Shown here in pieces: positions 1-13,800 of a stretch of 64,000 nt of DNA. The notes under the pieces were generated by a model. The model was not told where the DNA came from. It saw only the letters and a program-made list of their open reading frames with translations, and ran no database searches. Position 1 is the stretch's first letter. Each line of letters opens with the position of its first letter. Origin of the DNA: Ampullaceana balthica (taxonomy: Eukaryota; Mollusca; Gastropoda; Lymnaeidae); contig CALYLW010000121.1 in assembly GCA_944989445.1 (NCBI GenBank), forward strand, positions 604,729 through 668,728, written 5' to 3'. The position numbers and the translations under genes were made by a program.

Positions 1-75
1 GTTTTAAAACATGTTTAAGAATATCTTATGTGTGTTTAATTAAATTTATTTAGATAACTTTCAATCTAGACTTAC

Positions 76-1899
76 CGGATGAGTAACTGAAGAAGATTAG
101 CTGCAGTGCATGAGAGTAGTACACAGACACCCCACCACCAGCAACTTGTCCGTTGATGTCCTGAAACAGATGACAATGTCATATGAACATAAGGAGTCAA
201 GATGAAGGTAGTGGTTTTTTAAATTGCAAGGCTCAAAAGAACCCTGGAAAATTTTCAGGATTGCAAAAAGTAATTATTACAGTTTTTTTTTAAAATGAGA
301 AATATTGCTAAGTTCAAGATGTAAGTTTTAACAAAAACTGTGTACTAGCTGATGCAGGGCATATCTGTGGTCCTTTTACTTTTAATGAGATACAATATGG
401 ATGTAATCATTTTAATTCTGGAAAACATGATGGGATTAAAATTACTTATAAATATAAGTTTGTATACTGTTTTAAAAAAACAACTCAATTCATTCTTTTT
501 TTTTACGCTACACTCTAATCAATGCTCCCTTTAAGCTGCACGGCCACGCAGATATCTGACAGACGCAGCGTAGCAGTTTAGAATTAGCACGCAGCAAATT
601 TTGTAAATTATAGCACAAAAAAAATATGCTTTGCAACTTTGCACACGAGTTTTTTTACTTTGCACATGGACCAACAAACCTTAGAAGGAACATTGATTGT
701 AAAACCGGTGAATAAAATCTTATCTCACCTTGAGATCTGTATGTTTGACTTCCAAGACATTAGTGATGTAAAAAGGCCCATGTTTGGCAGAGCTGGACTC
801 CTCCAGTGTTTGAGTGTAGATGTAGCCTGATGAAGCAATCATCACCATGGAGCGGCAGTCGTCATTGAAAATAAAGGTCACATCACGCACTTTACCACTT
901 GGCAGCAGGAAGAAGTACTGAGGGCTGATGGCATCCACTCCGAGATCATAAATCTGGAGTTGAGGATTATAATAATTTGTTAAATATCATAATAGATTTT
1001 GGAAACTATTAAAAATGAAAAGAAAATCTTGAATAAAAATAATTTTAAAAACACATTTATGAAACCAACGAGCATTAAAGCAGGCAGGCTTGAAATCTAG
1101 GTCGTCAGTATATAATGTTTGTTTGGAAGAAATAATTCCTACCTTGACAAAGTCAGCTGTTATTATAGCAAGCTCAGTCTGGGAACCAGGTAACCAAACA
1201 GCCTAGATATGGAGAAAGTAAAATGTAATTATATATATTAAGACAAACTCTTATAAGAAAAAATAAATTATTATTTGAATCTTTGGTGACTTTATTAAAA
1301 AGTCATTGTTTCATTTCTTTTTCTTATTTTTTAAAAATTAATTGAACTTTTTTTCAGCAAGTAACCTTCCTGCAGTAAGCTTATGCTAATGCAAATGTTT
1401 TTACCCACAAAACTAGTTTACTGAATGATAAATATATTGCAGTTTCAATATATAGAGATAAAAATATAAAAAATTCATATTAATTTTTTTATGATCTTGG
1501 CCTGAAATTAAATTTAATATACCTTTGTCCTATATATTAAGCCTTGAATTTACCTTTATGATGAAATTGCCAGAAGTTAGAGATGGATGAAGAACCAAGT
1601 GATCAGCCACTGTTCCAGAGCTGGTAAAAGTCATCACATGACAGTCCTATTTAAAAATATAAAATAATGAAAAATGCCCTTCAAAAACTATTATCTTAGA
1701 CATTCAACAAAAATTTAGAAACGGAATTAATTTCTATCATTTTATAAAAAATATATTAGGTATTATCTTAAGCCTGATTAACCAAACAACTGTTGGCCAT
1801 TAAATTTACCTTTAGTCCACAAACTGCCAGGTAATCTTCATTACAAGGGTTTCCAGTAATTGATAGAACAGTGAATGGTACAGGAGCAGATGACAGACG
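76..1899 (-). CDS. UBR4: UBR4 exons 45-49, WD-like region, last exons in window
   Basis: Five exons, all in phase 0, encode [20 protein letters not shown] (1810-1899), [19 protein letters not shown] (1554-1646), [20 protein letters not shown] (1143-1202), [20 protein letters not shown] (729-953) and [20 protein letters not shown] (76-160). In UBR4 these strands form a beta-propeller-like stretch after the UBR box. The gene continues beyond position 1. Confidence 0.93.
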
Positions 1900-4800
1900 C
1901 TGGTTTTAAAAAATGTAACTATTGTGGTTATTTCAGGCTAATTCATTTTGATTAATCATTTTTTTAAAAACTATCATGAATATAAAATATTTAGTAATAC
2001 ACAAGAATGAATTGATACTATTAAAAATGTTGTTGTTTTTTTTTGTTGCAATTTTTATTTCTTATATGCATCAATTAATTACTTTTAATATCATTCATTT
2101 CTTTTAAGACAATTTATTTCTGGATGAATTTATCCTTAATTCATTAATATTTAATTAAAGGTTAAAAAATACTATAAATATTATTCAATCTATAAAGACA
2201 TTATGTTAATTATGAAATAGCTCTAATGTCAGGAATGAGTTTTAAAAAAGTTTATATTGTTGATTTTTTTACTTGAAGCATCAAATAAGAAGAACAAGAT
2301 ATACGTTTAAATACTAACAGTGAGAGTCAGCTTTTTTTTGCTGGAATCAGCTTGCTTGAGAAGGGCACTCAGCTGAAGGATGGTCATCTTGCCTTTTTCA
2401 TGGCTGACTGCCAGGTGCTGTCTCTTGCCATGAGGGGAGGACAGGACACACATGGCCACACGACGCATCATGTGACCTGTGATCAGTTGTCTGATGGCCT
2501 GGCCCTGATCTCCACTGTAGTTCATGCGGACATTTTCAAAAGCCCCTTCTTGGGATCCAAGTGTGACAGTCTTGTCAGGAGGACGAAAAACCATATAATT
2601 CTTAACACAATACAGACATGCTAAGGTTCTTCTAAAATATTTTAAAACTTGTGTTGTAGACTTTCAGAATAAAATTACAGTCGAACCCACTTACCTCGAG
2701 CTCGGTTAGCTCGACCACCCCACTAACTCGACGTTTTTTATTGGAACCGCCAAATTCTCTCTTTGTCTAAGCATTTTTTCATCGGCTAATTCTATTTTTC
2801 TAAGTCGCCGAAATCTAATAGCTCGAGCACAAAAGAGTGCTAAATTTGCAACTTAACGTTGGTTAGCTCGATCCTCGTCGGTTCACCTAGCAATGCATTT
2901 TTAGTTCAAAATAGTGTTGACATCTCGCTTTCTTCAAGACTTCCGGCTATTGTGTGATTCTACGAGATTTCAATAAAAATTACTGGATGTTATTATCTTC
3001 TTTCACTTTCGATCCATGTGTGAATTAGATGTATTCACCCGAGGTGCCCGTAAATCAGCGTTAGCGATCTTTAATCCGTCATTATTTCGCAGTGCATATT
3101 ATATTATTATTAAACTTAATTCATTTTCTGATGCATTGATCATTTTATTTTTTAAGATAAACGAATATCCTTTAGAAAGGAAAATAAAGGTTTTTATCGA
3201 GAATCGACGGTGGTTTTATATTATTAAATAAAAAATTATTCTTCTTTTAAGTTTGTTGTTGCTTTGTTACCAGTAAGATACGTGACTGTGACACTAACAC
3301 GCGCGTGACGATGAAATCAAATCATTTTCTTAATATTCCAGTACATGTATATAATATTATTAATATACACGTCATCACTTTTGTAGGGCGAATTCTGATA
3401 AGGAATGATTTTTTTTTAAATTCGCTTAGACTTAGTTGCCGGCCGAGGTCTAACACACAGCCCACAGCGTGCTGTGATCAATGGTCAAGGCCGCAATAGT
3501 TTTATTTATATTATTACAAGACTGAGGAAATTCGAGAGCGTTCTGATAGTAACAGATATCCTGCACGTCAAAAGCATTAAACTTAAAATTACCATATTGA
3601 TATGTTTATTTTTAATTTTTTTTATTTGCTGATTCGACGGCATTGCAAACGCTAGCGGTGGTGACACGCGCCATGGGACTAGGCAAGGCGTAAACTTTGA
3701 CCTTTTAGCGCATGCGCAGACAATTATAAACTGGTAACTTATTTTTAATTAAATGGAATCGAAACATGACAGAGACGTAATCAAAGTCCTTTACTTGGGC
3801 ATAAATATATATATATTTATATATAAAAATTCCCGATTAGTCATAACTTTTCCCGACTTTCAAGGCCGAGAAATTTTTTTAAAGAATTCCCGACTTTTTC
3901 CCGAGTGGGAACCATGGTTATATTTAAATTTTAAACGGTCCTCTAAAACGAACGGTCATTAGAACCTTAGGAAAGAGTGAAGAAATATTAGGGTTCGGAT
4001 ACGATTCCGATTAATCGTCCCATCAATAATTAATGCTAACTAATTAATCATGTACATAAAGAAATTTCAAGCACATGTTAATATTTTGCCGCCATATTGG
4101 TTTTCGTTTTAACTCGATCATCGGTTATATCGACGCCATTTTTCATACCCCAACGCCGTCGACTTAACCGGTTTCGACTGTACTTTCTTTTTTAAACAAA
4201 ATATAAAAGGGTAATTTTCTGAATCAGAAAATCTACAACCTAAGGTCAGAAAATATTTTGTACGTACATGTTCCACAAAAACAATGTAGCATAAAATGAT
4301 GATAGGGTATTTTCTAAATCAATCACACTAAATTTTGGGTTGAACGTTAACAAGAAGTTAAAATTAACTCATCACAATTAAAATAATATATTAACACATT
4401 TCTCTTGTAAACAAACAAAAAATAGGTGCCAAAGTAATAAACTTTAACTGCTTGCAATAATACAATTTATTAACTAATCTAGTATAAACCTTCACTTAAA
4501 ACATATTACAAAGAAAAGTGTAAAATACCATAAGTTGATCTGTGGCACTCTCCACTTCTTTGGGTTTGTTGTGCAGGTCATTTAGTGCCTGTTGGGCATT
4601 ACCACAACTACCTGCCAAGGTAACTGTACGGTATCTTTGTGTCAGTGGGGGAACAATAGAATTGAGAATGTCAAGGACATTGGATATGGTTCCTGATGTG
4701 TTCTGTAACAGATTAAAATATGCAATAATATTTCAAATAACATTTAGAATCAACAAATAGATTATTTCTTTTTATTTTTAATTGTTAAAAAATTACGATA

Positions 4801-7800
4801 AATATTTCTCGGAATAGACCTATTACCATGTTTATCCTCATTATAGCATTGTTCATAACAATATGGGATCGGAGAGTGACAATAATTTAAATTCATACTC
4901 AATGATGCAATCTTGATAAATAAATGTGAAAACAAAATACAACTCAACTTTTTGGGATATCAACTTTTATAATCAGGCGTTGACATAATTTTCATTAGGT
5001 CTTTGCTGCAATTTTTCATTAAAATGAATGGTGGAATTTTTTTTAAATGCTGTATCTCCAATACAGTCATTCATAATGTATTTAACTGAAGTAGAAGTGT
5101 GGTATAATTCACAATAATAAAAATAAAAATCTTACCAAAAATGTAAGTAGTTCAGTTCTATAATTCTGTAAAACAAAATAGGAAAAAAAATTTAAAACAA
5201 TGTAAAATTATCAAATAAAATTTTATTTTTTATTTTTAGCCTAATATCATACTATTTGCTTGTATTTCATAATTCATGACTTATATGGCAAACCAAAAAT
5301 TCTACCATTTGTACAAAGACCCACCATAGTCGCAATGATTAAAAAAGGAAGACTACACTAGGCAGGACATGTTGAAAGGATGCCAGAATGTAGAGCAGCA
5401 AAAGTTATTTACAGGCAGAAACCTAGGGGCAGACGACTCACTGGTCACACAAGACTGAGGTGGATTGATGATGTGGAAATGGATATACACAAGCTGGGGG
5501 TTCGAGCATGGGGGAGGAAAGTCATGGATCGATCGGAATGGAAGGATGTGGAGGAGCAGGCCAGGGCCCTACATGGGCTGTAGTGCCATAGATGATGATG
5601 ATGACTCATATGGCAGGAACATTGTTGTCAGTAGTGCAAAATGAATTGAACTTAACCATTCATTAACAAAATTTGGGAGCCATGGAATTTCCGCGACTAA
5701 ACTGATTTCACGCAATAATGAATCGCAACTTAACAGCATCTATATATGTGTTATAAAAATATAATTAATCGAAATTAATTGATTAATCTATTAAAATTTT
5801 CCCCGATTAATCGGGAAAATTTTTTTGATCAGATCCAGCCCTAATTTTTATTACTGCCATCTGTAATGCCTTGGTACAATGATGAGTGACCTCCATTTTT
5901 AATTTATGTTTTGCGACTTAACAATTGCATAAAATTCTTTTGAAACTGTTTCTGTTACAGGAACTATAAAAACTTGAATTGTTACTTGAGCTTCTACACT
6001 TTCTAAATTACCACTACCAACTAATAAAATGAATTATTTTTACAAATCACTTTTATAATGAAATGGTTAAAAGATATAATACTTTCTTTTAGCTGTACCA
6101 GAGTCTTACAAGTTTAAAATCTAAAAAAAAATATGAACACCTAATTTTCCTTAATTTCCTTTTATTAACAAATAAAAAATGTTTATATTTAGAATTTTCC
6201 TACTTTTAGACTGTTAACCTATTGATAAAGCAATATATAGTTGTAGTACAGGCCAATCAAATTGGCTGTAACATCACTGAAAAGGCAAAAACTGGATCAT
6301 CGAGATAATTATAGCTTCAAGTGGAAATATAATTACTTTTATAGGAAATTGTGATCCGCCAAATATAAACAGATTAAAAGCTGCCTTGAAAATAAGTTTA
6401 TGACGAATTTCAAACAAAATTTAGGCATTGTATCGTAACTAAAAAAAATAATAAAGTTGCATGTAATGTCTCTCCCCTCCCCCGAGAGAATCAGAATGAA
6501 AACATCCAGACCTGTAATCGTGAATAGAGCACCTCTCTTGCCTTGTTGAAAAGTTCCAGGGATCTGAGACCTTCACCAGATTTCCCAGTATCATTTTCAG
6601 GAAAAGGAGAGATTCTCCTTCGCAGGGAGCTGTGATGCTGTAGGCTCTCAATAGCAAATGGAGACTGAGACAAGGGTGTGACACTGTCTAGGCCACTCTG
6701 AGCTGTTCTCTTGGTCAGGGCCTGGGGATGGCAGGGATTCTATGAAACAAATTGGTATGGAAGAAAATGTGTGGCCTACATGGTTTTGTAACAATTGTTT
6801 TCACTTTGAACATGCTCACTGAGAGAACAATTGAAATTTTATTGCATTTTTGACTTGGTAAATGTCAGTGTGATGAAAAATATCAAAGGTGTTACTATGA
6901 TGAAAAAAAATGTATTTTATTATAAAGCAATAAAACAAAACAAGTCATGTCTTGGGCATTGCATTTCAGACAAAATATCAATAAGTTAATAACTTACAAT
7001 ATTTAATTGACCAAAAGATTATTTCCCTTAATCTCACCCCCACCACAAAGCATATCTAAAGGAAGCCAAATACTACAGGCAGATTACAGTTTGACTTACT
7101 TTACAGCTTCCATCTTCCTTAGCACCACAGTCACAGAAAAAAGAGCCAAACTTGGCATAGGTTATGTCATGGTCCTTGTGGCAGACTTTAGCACACATGG
7201 TGCAGACACCTACACCATCCACCATCTTACATGTGTGGCAGTGGTACCTACATGAGTGTGGTCACAATACATTATCTTACTATTATCTTCACATAAGTAT
7301 TATAAATAACATACAGTTACTTGTAGTAGATTTGAAGTGTAATAAATGAGGGGTAATTGTCCACTATCAGTTTTGGCCCATAATCTTGACAATCAAAATG
7401 TTGTGCAAAACGTGTGCTACGCTTAAAAGGGGAGGGAAAAGAGATACATGTTTTGCATCTAATCGAGACAAAAGGAAAACAATTATGTATTACTTAAAGT
7501 TTTAAAAAAGCCCATAAAATCAGACACTAAACCAAGAACCTTTTCATATATATGCAAAATAGCAATATAACTTTTGTTGTGTGTAAACCTGTTTTCAAAA
7601 ATTTACCACCATGGTAGAGCACAGAAGGCAAATAGGAAAGTGAGTGACAGTATTAAGCAAATGCTACTTTAATACTGCCTAATTCATCACTCAAGTTTTA
7701 AATCCACAAAGTAATAGAGTGCCATGTTATAAATTAAGCATCTACTTTTTCAAGCAATAATTATTAAATTCTACATCTTTCTGGAAATTTCATTTTAAAA

Positions 7801-10800
7801 TATTATGGATGGAAGACCACCCAAAACGCCTTGCCTTAATTTAATTTATTTCCTTTTTTTTTACCAAATATTAATTGGCATTTTAATAATAAGAATCATG
7901 AATATTAAAAAGGGGCGCTAAATGTATCATATAAGCATGGTAAAAACTGTCCAAAATGAACTGCTAAAATCAGCTGATGGCGAATATTTTTTATAATATT
8001 ATTACTGCTGAACTAGGTAATTAAGTTAATTATCAAGTAGAAATGTATATCAGATTATTATTATTTTTAAAATATCTCTATTTAAAAAAATTTAAATATA
8101 GAATATTATCATTTTCTAAAAATGGAGAACTTACCAGTGCTGATTCATGAATTCTTTCTGAGTGATTGTGAAAGTGCAGAGCTTGTTGTTTAAAGTTTCC
8201 TCATCCTGTAAGTGAAAAATAAATCAACCATCAATTTCTTATGACATATCAGAAACAAAGTGGAGCTAACATTTCGGTACTAATTTCAATCTCACAAAGT
8301 GATGTGAGAGACTTATTGGCTTTGAGTGCAATACAAGTGCTCAAGAATGATGATCTGTGACCTAGCCACAACTGTACTACTATAGACAAAGGGCTTAGAA
8401 AACACAAATCCTATGTCTTGGAGGTGGTAGATTCTATCCTATCTCAAACTTCAGGCTCGCATGATCTTTCCCTTTATCACAAGTCAAATGGCTTACATCA
8501 CTTGGGAACAAAACGAATAGTAGTTAAAGTAAAGGTCCCCTTTTCAGACCATGCTGGCCAATGGGGCAAGTGAAGCAGCGTTCACAAGTTTCTATAGCCA
8601 CAGCGGTTTCATGACAAAGCGACAAGTGACAAAACGACATGGTGACAAAATGACAAGGTGACAAAACAACAAGGTCTCATAGAAACAACGTAGATTACTG
8701 TAGAACCCCCTAATGAAGTCCCCGCGACTAGGTCACTTTGAACATAGACTAAGGGTGTCAGACTCAATAGCTCTGCGGCCAAAACTAAAAAACACTTCAG
8801 TCAAAATCATTGCCTTTTTTTTCGTTGTTCTATTTTGAACTATTTTTGTCAACTTGTTATTTTGTCACCATGTTGTTTTGTCACTGGTCGTTTTGTCGTT
8901 TCGTGACTTGTAGTTTTGTCACCTTGTTGTTTTGTCACCTTGTCGTTTTGTCACTTGTTGTTTTGTCTGGTTACCAGCCACAGCATATGAGGGGATTGTG
9001 TGGCTAGCACAATGCCCAACCGCCTTTACTTCCCCAACTGATGTCAGGTACCCATTTGAAGCTGGGTGGACTCAGGGATGCCCTTTAGCCTCAGGAACAA
9101 GACCCAGCTTTCACCGAGACTCGAACCCATGACTCTCAGTACGACAGCCGAGTGTGCTGCCACTTGTCCACCTCACCCTCAAGGGGAACAAAATGTAGTA
9201 TGGAATTATTACCACCAAAGTTACTCAGAGGTCACAAACCTTGGTGGTCCTTTAACTGAATGTTTATAGCAGATGACAGATGGTGAACGTGAAACCAAAC
9301 AACTTTATCAACAGAAGTGAACACACTGTGGAGGGAGTAAAGTGTGTTGGGGGGGGGGTGGCTTTCTCAGTGGTGGTGTTGGTATGTCAAAGAAAGTTGG
9401 CTTCCTTTCATATGAAACATCAGACACCACCTATCTTTGCTGTCAAGCCTTCTCGCCAGGATGGCTGTCCCCCCCCCCTTCTCAATATCAACGTTGCCCT
9501 TAATTAATCTGGGCCTATTACGCCATTTTCCCTAACTCGGAAACTCCGTAAGTTAAATTTTCTTTCGGGTCCCTTGAGTTCAACTTAGAGAGGTCCGACT
9601 GTACCTGGTTATTCTCTACACCCCTGTAAATGAATCCAAAGTTACTATCTTACCACAGCTATTCAAAACTATATAACATTTGAGATCATGTGATGGACTT
9701 ACAGAGTCTTCTCCAGCAGAATCATCATCTTCATGGGCCAGGTCTTCTGCCCAGTCACCATCTGTCTCAGGAAGTGGGAGAGGATCTTGCTCTAGGAGTG
9801 GAGAGAAAGATCTTCCCTTGTCTGTTGATCTTTTAAGAGCACCCAAGATTTCTCCAATGTAGGACAAGAGGCAGTAAAGAGTTTCTAGTAGCCCTTGCTG
9901 CAAAATATAAAAAGGTATATTTAACAAAAAAAATAACAATATTAAATTTACTCAAGAAGCCGCTTTGTGTCATGATAAATCAATTATTAAAATATTAATG
10001 ATTTAAGCATTCAAGCTATAGACGATTTTTTTTTCTAAAAAAGTCACCGTTTCAGATTCATTGGTCACAGCATGTTCAAGGATCTCTTTCTTGGCCAAAC
10101 TTGACATACTGTAATGAGAAAGGGTATTGACTACTTTGATATAATAAGAATCTTGAATCATGGTTTAAAATTTTTAATTTGTTTATTATAATTAAAAACA
10201 TTTTTTTTTCAAATTCAACTCAACATATATATATATATATATGCGTGTATATAGATATATGTATATATATATTTATATAAATGAATGTTTTTTTTTCTTT
10301 TATGCATTTATATACCATTAATTGGTTACATTGAATTTTTGGTGTGTTATTTTACACAAGCACCTGAAGGTTTCTGGGTTTTTGTGAACTTTACCTAATG
10401 CAAGTTTATGGCCAGGAGCACATGTCCTTTTCATTTTTTAAGGTTAAAAAAATAAAATTTTAACATTGGCTAGAAGATGGGTGGAAGATCCAAACCAACA
10501 CTTAGTTCAAGAATTAAACAACCCGTAAAAACAAAGTTTTTGACTATAAATCCCTTTTATATAAGACATAACTAAACATATTCATTATGTTCAATATAAT
10601 ACGCACCAGGCGACAGACTAGCATTAAAATTTACAGATCGCGAATATATTATAAAAAGTATGTTCAATATAATACGCACTGCACCTCGCAACAGGAAAGT
10701 ATTTAAAAAAGTTATTCAATATATAACGCACCGCGCGACAGACTAGCACAAAAATTTACATGTTACATAGAGATAAACTAAAAATTCATTAATTTTATCA

Positions 10801-13800
10801 TGGTTCATTCGATCGATTTGAAAATGCATTGTTAGGTCTATGTGCAAAATTTCAGCTCGATAGCATCACGGGAAGTGGGTCATTTTTTACTTTTGTTTTT
10901 TCACAAACATTACCAAGCACAACAGAGAGAGAGACAAGACGGTGAAGTTAATATAAGGGATTTAAAAATCTAGAAAATCACAACAAAACTACTAATCATT
11001 TCCTTTCATTCTAGCTCGTATTCCAGACTTTTAAAAAAAATGCTTTTGAGCTATATTAAGTATAATTAAAGACTGATTCACAACTCTTAAAGATACTGAA
11101 CAAACAGAATATCTACTTAAATTTTTATTTAAATAAATTCATATCAAAAGCCACAAATTACCACAACTCCAACCACTGTATGGATGTCTGAAACAAGTGA
11201 ACATGACCACGTCCAGAGCCAGCTCCAGCCAAAGTTTGCAAGACCACCATAAGTTCAGAGAAGGCCAACAGGTCTGCTGCTTTGCCAGACTCCAAGAATG
11301 GTGTCCCCATTGGAAGAATGGTCTCCAAGATATGCACCACAGCCTCTTCGTTACTAGAAATGCAGAATATATAAACAAGGTATTTTGTTTCAAATCAAGC
11401 CACGCATTGTTCCAGTCAGAAATATTTCTCAGAATTACTCATTTCAGTCCTTTATTATTTAATGATCATGTTATCTTAAATCAAAGAGAGAAACTGACCT
11501 AATCACTCTGACAAAGTGCTGGATAAAGGTCTGGAACAGGAGGTTATTGTCTTTGACCAGATGTCTGAGCGGTGTTGGCTGTTAGAGAAAAATATTCCTT
11601 AAGGCTAAATTCTTTCAAATATCCTGTTTTGGTTAGATTATAACCTTATGGATTTAAATAAAACAATCCAATGTTTTATTTTAACACATTAAGATACGTA
11701 TCATTACAACTCATAACTCTCCATTCAATAAAACAGTCAATGATGGTGTCAGTCAATATAACTGTCCAATAAAAAGCTTTCTGTCACTGTAACTTCAGCT
11801 TACCTCAAAACCTTTAAGTATTTTTAACAGCAGAGTTCTTAAATCTCCAGGGTCCACTTGTGAAATTTCTGCCAGAGTTTGGGAAAGTGTACGGAGGTTC
11901 TCATCATTGGGTTCTCTCTCAGCTGGTGAAAAAACATTAGAAAAACATGTAGCTTTATGGAATCTTACATTACTTACTCATTATTTATTGGTGAATCGTC
12001 TTAAAACGTTAATTTTAATCACGCAATTTATTTACGACAATCGTTCTTTGAATTGTATTTCAATAGTTTTTGTAAAAAAGTCAATGGTTCAATTTTCAAC
12101 TATATCTTTACTTGGTGACAACAAACTTTTAAGTGTAATAAAGTGTAAATGTATAATAAACAACAGACAAAAAAATCAAAATCAAAATCAACAAATGAAA
12201 ATTAATCACAATTCTAAGTAAAATTTATTTTTCTGTCCTTTTTGGACTATAATTCTTGTCTTCTCTTACCAACATATTTAATTGACAGACAAAGGATTTC
12301 AGATAGTTTTATTTGAGTGGTCAGGGGATTATAAGTAAGATATTACCCAGCTGCAAGAGTTTGATGAAGAACTTGAGGAGACAAGTGGCATAGTTGTCAG
12401 TGAGATTTGTTCTTGCCACAGTTAGCAGTAGGGTTGTCAAACCTGAGGAACAATAAACAAGTGATCATATTTAAGATAGTTATTGGCCATAGTTAGTCTT
12501 ATAAAGAAGTGAAAACAATAGGCTTCCATAGGTTAAAGAAAGTCCACTTACTTGCTGTTCCAGTGTAGACTTCTTTGAAAGCCTTTCTAGCTACAGACTT
12601 TTCCAAGTTGGTCTCCATAAACTTGATGCATTCATAGAGAATCTTTTCATCCAAACCACTATTAAAATTTAAAAAATTATTTAAAGCATCTAAATGTTAC
12701 TCTAAAAGTATTCAAATTTTTAAATTTCTGGTTAAAAGCACTTCTGACTATTTAAACATATTTAATCAGATTTCAGTCATAGAGTGATTCACTTGTACTA
12801 ACATAAAATATATCTGGTTTTTGTTTAATTGTGCACAATTCATTATATACAAAGACAAGAGATAGTGAAATTATTTTAGTCTTTAGTGTTTAAAAAAAAA
12901 CTCTTGCCTATAATTTATTTGTAATATTTTTGTATATATGATGCATAATAAACTTTAAATTAAATTACTTGTGATCATTTATTTTTAATTACAAACTATT
13001 CCAATGGACAAAAAAAATAATAACCATACCATAACTACAAATATTAAAAATTAATACGAAAGCAACCCATCCCTGGATCTGCCACAAATAAAATTAGATC
13101 AAGTGCATCTCAATGACCATTAAGTAAATTATAACACACCTTTCAGGATCAGAGAAGTCAACAATGATTTGATTGCAAGCCTGGATGGCGTGTCTGTAGG
13201 CCTTTTCTTCAAATCTATTCTCCTCAAGCGGGCCTAAGAATTTTTCTTTCAATAGCATCACCTGTAAAATACATGTTTTAATTTATTAAAATTCTATGAA
13301 CCGAGTAATACAAAATGATAATTGGTTCTAAAAATGATCTATTTTTCAACTAACTAAAATATCCATGGAACTCTCAAAATTGTGCATTATCAATTCATAA
13401 CATAAATTGACTAACTCTAAATCACTCAATAATGTCTCACAATAATAAATACATATACAGTTTTTAACAGCAGGCTTTCAGACCAGATATTAATGGTTTG
13501 AGGTTGACTGAATGTGATATTCTAGTAAAGAGTGACTTTTATCAAAACTGCAAGAAATCATAGCCATAATGAATGTGTGGTAGCAATCAAGCCCAAAAGA
13601 TATAGAACATGGTATTTAAAACTCATTAGCACATACATTATGTGCAGAATGATTACTGGCAAAACTTTTGTTTGCCTTTGATTTCTGAATTTTGTTACAT
13701 TTCCTCTATAAATTTATTTTCTCATCTGTTACGATGAAATTAAAGTGAGTGAACTTCTGATAGACCATTTTTACCTCATTTAGTATAAAAATGGGACAAG

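Noticed and set aside
11907..12221. 104-codon plus-strand ORF antisense to UBR4
   Set aside because: It overlaps a UBR4 exon on the other strand at its start and otherwise is AT-rich intron.
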